Positions 62,409-64,000 of a stretch of 64,000 nt of DNA are shown here, piece after piece. Every line of letters starts with the position of its first letter. Position 1 is the stretch's first letter. Origin of the DNA: JADJNW01 sp964549655 (GTDB lineage: Bacteria > Bacteroidota > Bacteroidia > Chitinophagales > Saprospiraceae); contig CAZJXN010000001.1 of NCBI GenBank assembly GCA_964549655.1, positions 1 to 64,000 on the forward strand, read 5' to 3'. A model generated the notes under the pieces. It saw nothing but the letters and a program-made list of their open reading frames with translations, was not told the DNA's origin and made no database searches. A program made the position numbers and the translations under genes.

Positions 62409-63722
62409 TTATCTTTTTGTATTAGTTGTTCGCATCCATTTTCCGATGAAGTAAATAGCAGTCAGTGCCGCCAGAAATATTATTAAAGCGTTCCACTCTG
62501 TTCCTTTCAAATTTGATAAAAACCAGCCGATAGCTATGATTGCCAAAATTGGGACGATTAGTCCACCCGGAATTTTAAAACTGCCTTCCGGTGCAGGATA
62601 TTTTTTTAATCGCAGTTGAATCGTTGCCAGTACGACTGCCAAGTAAATAAGCAACATCGCCGCACTCGCCAGAATTGCCAATTGTTGAAAACCACCGCTC
62701 AACGCAAAAATAAGTCCCAACCCAGCATAAGCGATAATCGCAATGTGAGGTGTGGTGTAACGTGGGTGAACGCGACTGAAAAATGCAGGTAATAAATTAT
62801 CTTTAGCCGCCGCATAAATCAAGCGAGGCGACGCCAAAATATCGCCACTAATCGTACCAAACATGGAAATGGCTGCGCCGGCAATAATCAAAATAGCGCC
62901 CCAATTGCCAAATAATCGTTGTGCAACTGCTGCGATTGGAGCCTCTTTTTCCGCTTGTAAATCATTTCCGAGAACGCCTTGTGCGACGGTTTGCAATAAC
63001 AAATAAATTCCGACAACACCTATTAATCCGATGAAGATGCCACGCGGAATGGTACGCTGCGGATTTTTCACTTCGCCGCTCACACTTAACGATGCCTCAA
63101 TTCCTAAAAAAGCGAAAAATAAAACGAGTGATACCTCGCCTAATGATTTTATAGAAGGCGTGCTCGTCCATTGCAAATTTTCTGATTTTATAAAAAAAAC
63201 GCCAACTATGATTAATAAAAGTAATGGAATCAGTTTTACCAGCGTATTAATTTCGACCAATCGGGTCCCTTGTCTTACGCCTCGAATATTAATCCAAGCT
63301 AAAAAAGCAAATAAAATTGTTAATAAAATGACTTTGCTTGTAAAATTATTTAAAACCGGAAATGGCACACTCAAGGTATTCACCAGCGCGTTGGCAATGG
63401 CAGCATCCGCCATCATCGCATAGCCAAACCAAAATAGCGAATTTGTCAAAAAACCAACAAACGGTCCAAACGCCGTCTCTACATACGCATACGCGCCGCC
63501 GCTGGAAGTCACTTTACTCCCCACTTCTGCAAAACACAGCAAAATAAGGGTAATCAGCACGGCGCAAATTACATAAGCCAACACGCTTGCCGCGCCCAAA
63601 CTCGCTGCCACCACTGCGGGCAACACAAAAATGCCGGAGCCGATTGTGAGATTGATGGCATTCGCAGCTAAGCCGAGGATGCCGATTTTGCGGGGGAGGA
63701 TTTCGGGTTGATTGGATTGCAC
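62409..63722 (-). CDS. APC-family amino acid permease
   Basis: A 437-aa inner-membrane transporter with 12 predicted helices. The first helix has the family signature NLTIGSGIFVLPAVVAASLG (GSGIF), the second has FAEVGSKVTSSGGAYAYVETAFG, and helix 6 AFLGIEASLSVSGEVKNPQRTIPRGIFIG, all conserved in the LeuT-fold APC group. It imports (or exchanges) amino acids or related compounds. No neighbour points to a specific substrate. It ends 50 bp before the methyltransferase gene start. Confidence 0.92.
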   Translation of the reverse strand: MQSNQPEILPRKIGILGLAANAINLTIGSGIFVLPAVVAASLGAASVLAYVICAVLITLILLCFAEVGSKVTSSGGAYAYVETAFGPFVGFLTNSLFWFGYAMMADAAIANALVNTLSVPFPVLNNFTSKVILLTILFAFLAWINIRGVRQGTRLVEINTLVKLIPLLLLIIVGVFFIKSENLQWTSTPSIKSLGEVSLVLFFAFLGIEASLSVSGEVKNPQRTIPRGIFIGLIGVVGIYLLLQTVAQGVLGNDLQAEKEAPIAAVAQRLFGNWGAILIIAGAAISMFGTISGDILASPRLIYAAAKDNLLPAFFSRVHPRYTTPHIAIIAYAGLGLIFALSGGFQQLAILASAAMLLIYLAVVLATIQLRLKKYPAPEGSFKIPGGLIVPILAIIAIGWFLSNLKGTEWNALIIFLAALTAIYFIGKWMRTTNTKR

Positions 63723-63741
63723 AAAAAATATTATATACTAA

Positions 63742-64000
63742 TTACTCAAATGTTATGGTCAAACCTTCGTGAGCGATTTCCAATGATTCGATAACAATCT
63801 CATTACCAAGTGCTTCCAAATCCGAACATTCCAATTTCACTGGAAAAGCATTGCGCACTCTCCAAGCTACGATAGGCTCGTGGGTTTCACTTAGTAACGA
63901 AATGGTTACATCCCGCTTGAAATTTTTATCCTGAGCCTGTTGCCACCATTCAAAGAATTGGTTATTGGTTTTAGTCATTCCTCTTTTCAGAGTAATATTA
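63742..64000 (-). CDS. Phage/contractile injection tube protein (T4 gp19-like), cut by window edge
   Basis: A partial protein. From the ATG at 63978 it encodes 78 aa, but the frame is open to the window end, and the residues before that Met read NITLKRG. LKRGMTKTNNQFFEWW, RDVTISLLSE, WRVRNAFPVKLECSDLEALGNEIVIESLEIAHEGL are the C-terminal half of the conserved phage tail-tube family (TIGR02241/gp19, Afp1/Pvc1 type). The N-terminal half should lie beyond 64000. In non-phage settings this family forms the inner tube of extracellular contractile injection systems; whether that is the case here cannot be seen. Confidence 0.85.
   Translation of the reverse strand, partial: NITLKRGMTKTNNQFFEWWQQAQDKNFKRDVTISLLSETHEPIVAWRVRNAFPVKLECSDLEALGNEIVIESLEIAHEGLTITFE

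Noticed and set aside
1..64000. tRNA and rRNA genes
   Set aside because: I scanned the gaps for cloverleaf-like arms and conserved T-loop words (GGTTCGAATCC type) and found none.

Overview
The window reads as chromosome of an aquatic member of the Bacteroidota, probably close to Saprospiraceae/Chitinophagales. Supporting signs are secreted proteins with type IX secretion sorting domains (1507-3279, 22397-24484, 52416-53570), many short Bacteroidota-type lipoproteins, a CarboxypepD_reg/TonB receptor, a proteorhodopsin next to its retinal-forming dioxygenase, and a heavy-metal RND efflux locus preceded by a DUF6660 gene. I saw no rRNA, tRNA, CRISPR array or intact insertion sequence. The placement below phylum level is inference.

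Layout. 0-15 kb holds housekeeping and envelope genes: TMEM175-like channel, META lipoprotein, T9SS substrate, SDR, thiolase, lipoproteins, UvrD/PcrA helicase, DUF4385 and a probable DUF6909 protein. 16-22 kb is an iron region (feoA-feoB; ferritin-like/VIT1 fusion) in which a type II restriction-modification module with an XRE controller lies between the two iron loci. 24.7-33.8 kb is a co-directional metal-handling cluster: TonB receptor, thioredoxin-like protein, DUF6660, CzcA/CusA pump, CzcB/CusB adaptor and a NicO/UreH-like permease. 34-36 kb is a light-energy module, rhodopsin plus Blh. 36.3-38.4 kb is a FadJ/FadB-type beta-oxidation protein that could work with the thiolase at 6-7 kb. 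38.6-40.5 kb is an AAA ATPase plus TOPRIM-like pair resembling phage-defence modules, with the second gene frameshifted. 40.5-42.4 kb and 53.8-55.6 kb each carry an ECF sigma factor followed by a protein that joins a cytoplasmic N-terminus, one inner-membrane helix and a predicted outer-membrane barrel. 43-52 kb has a patatin/barrel protein, ParA and partner, an orphan histidine kinase, a DUF3089 hydrolase and lipoproteins. 55.7-60.4 kb has an Rpn-like nuclease and an oxidoreductase module (TIM-barrel isomerase-like protein, gluconate dehydrogenase subunit 3-like protein, GMC oxidoreductase). 60.7-63.7 kb has a D-2-hydroxyacid dehydrogenase, a methyltransferase and an amino-acid permease. The right edge cuts a T4 gp19-like tube protein, so a contractile injection system or phage tail may continue beyond the window.

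The most unusual signal is in the intergenic DNA. Many gaps, mostly at gene 3' ends, hold tandem words with a 7-8 base period, often as two inverted arms around an AT-rich centre. Each locus has its own word (GGCAGTA, GGTGATA, AAAATGT, TCTCTGC, GTTTGGA, GTGTTCAA), so spacing and symmetry are shared while sequence is not. A separate dyad, CCAAAC-WW-GTTTGG, occurs four times around two small genes of unknown function.
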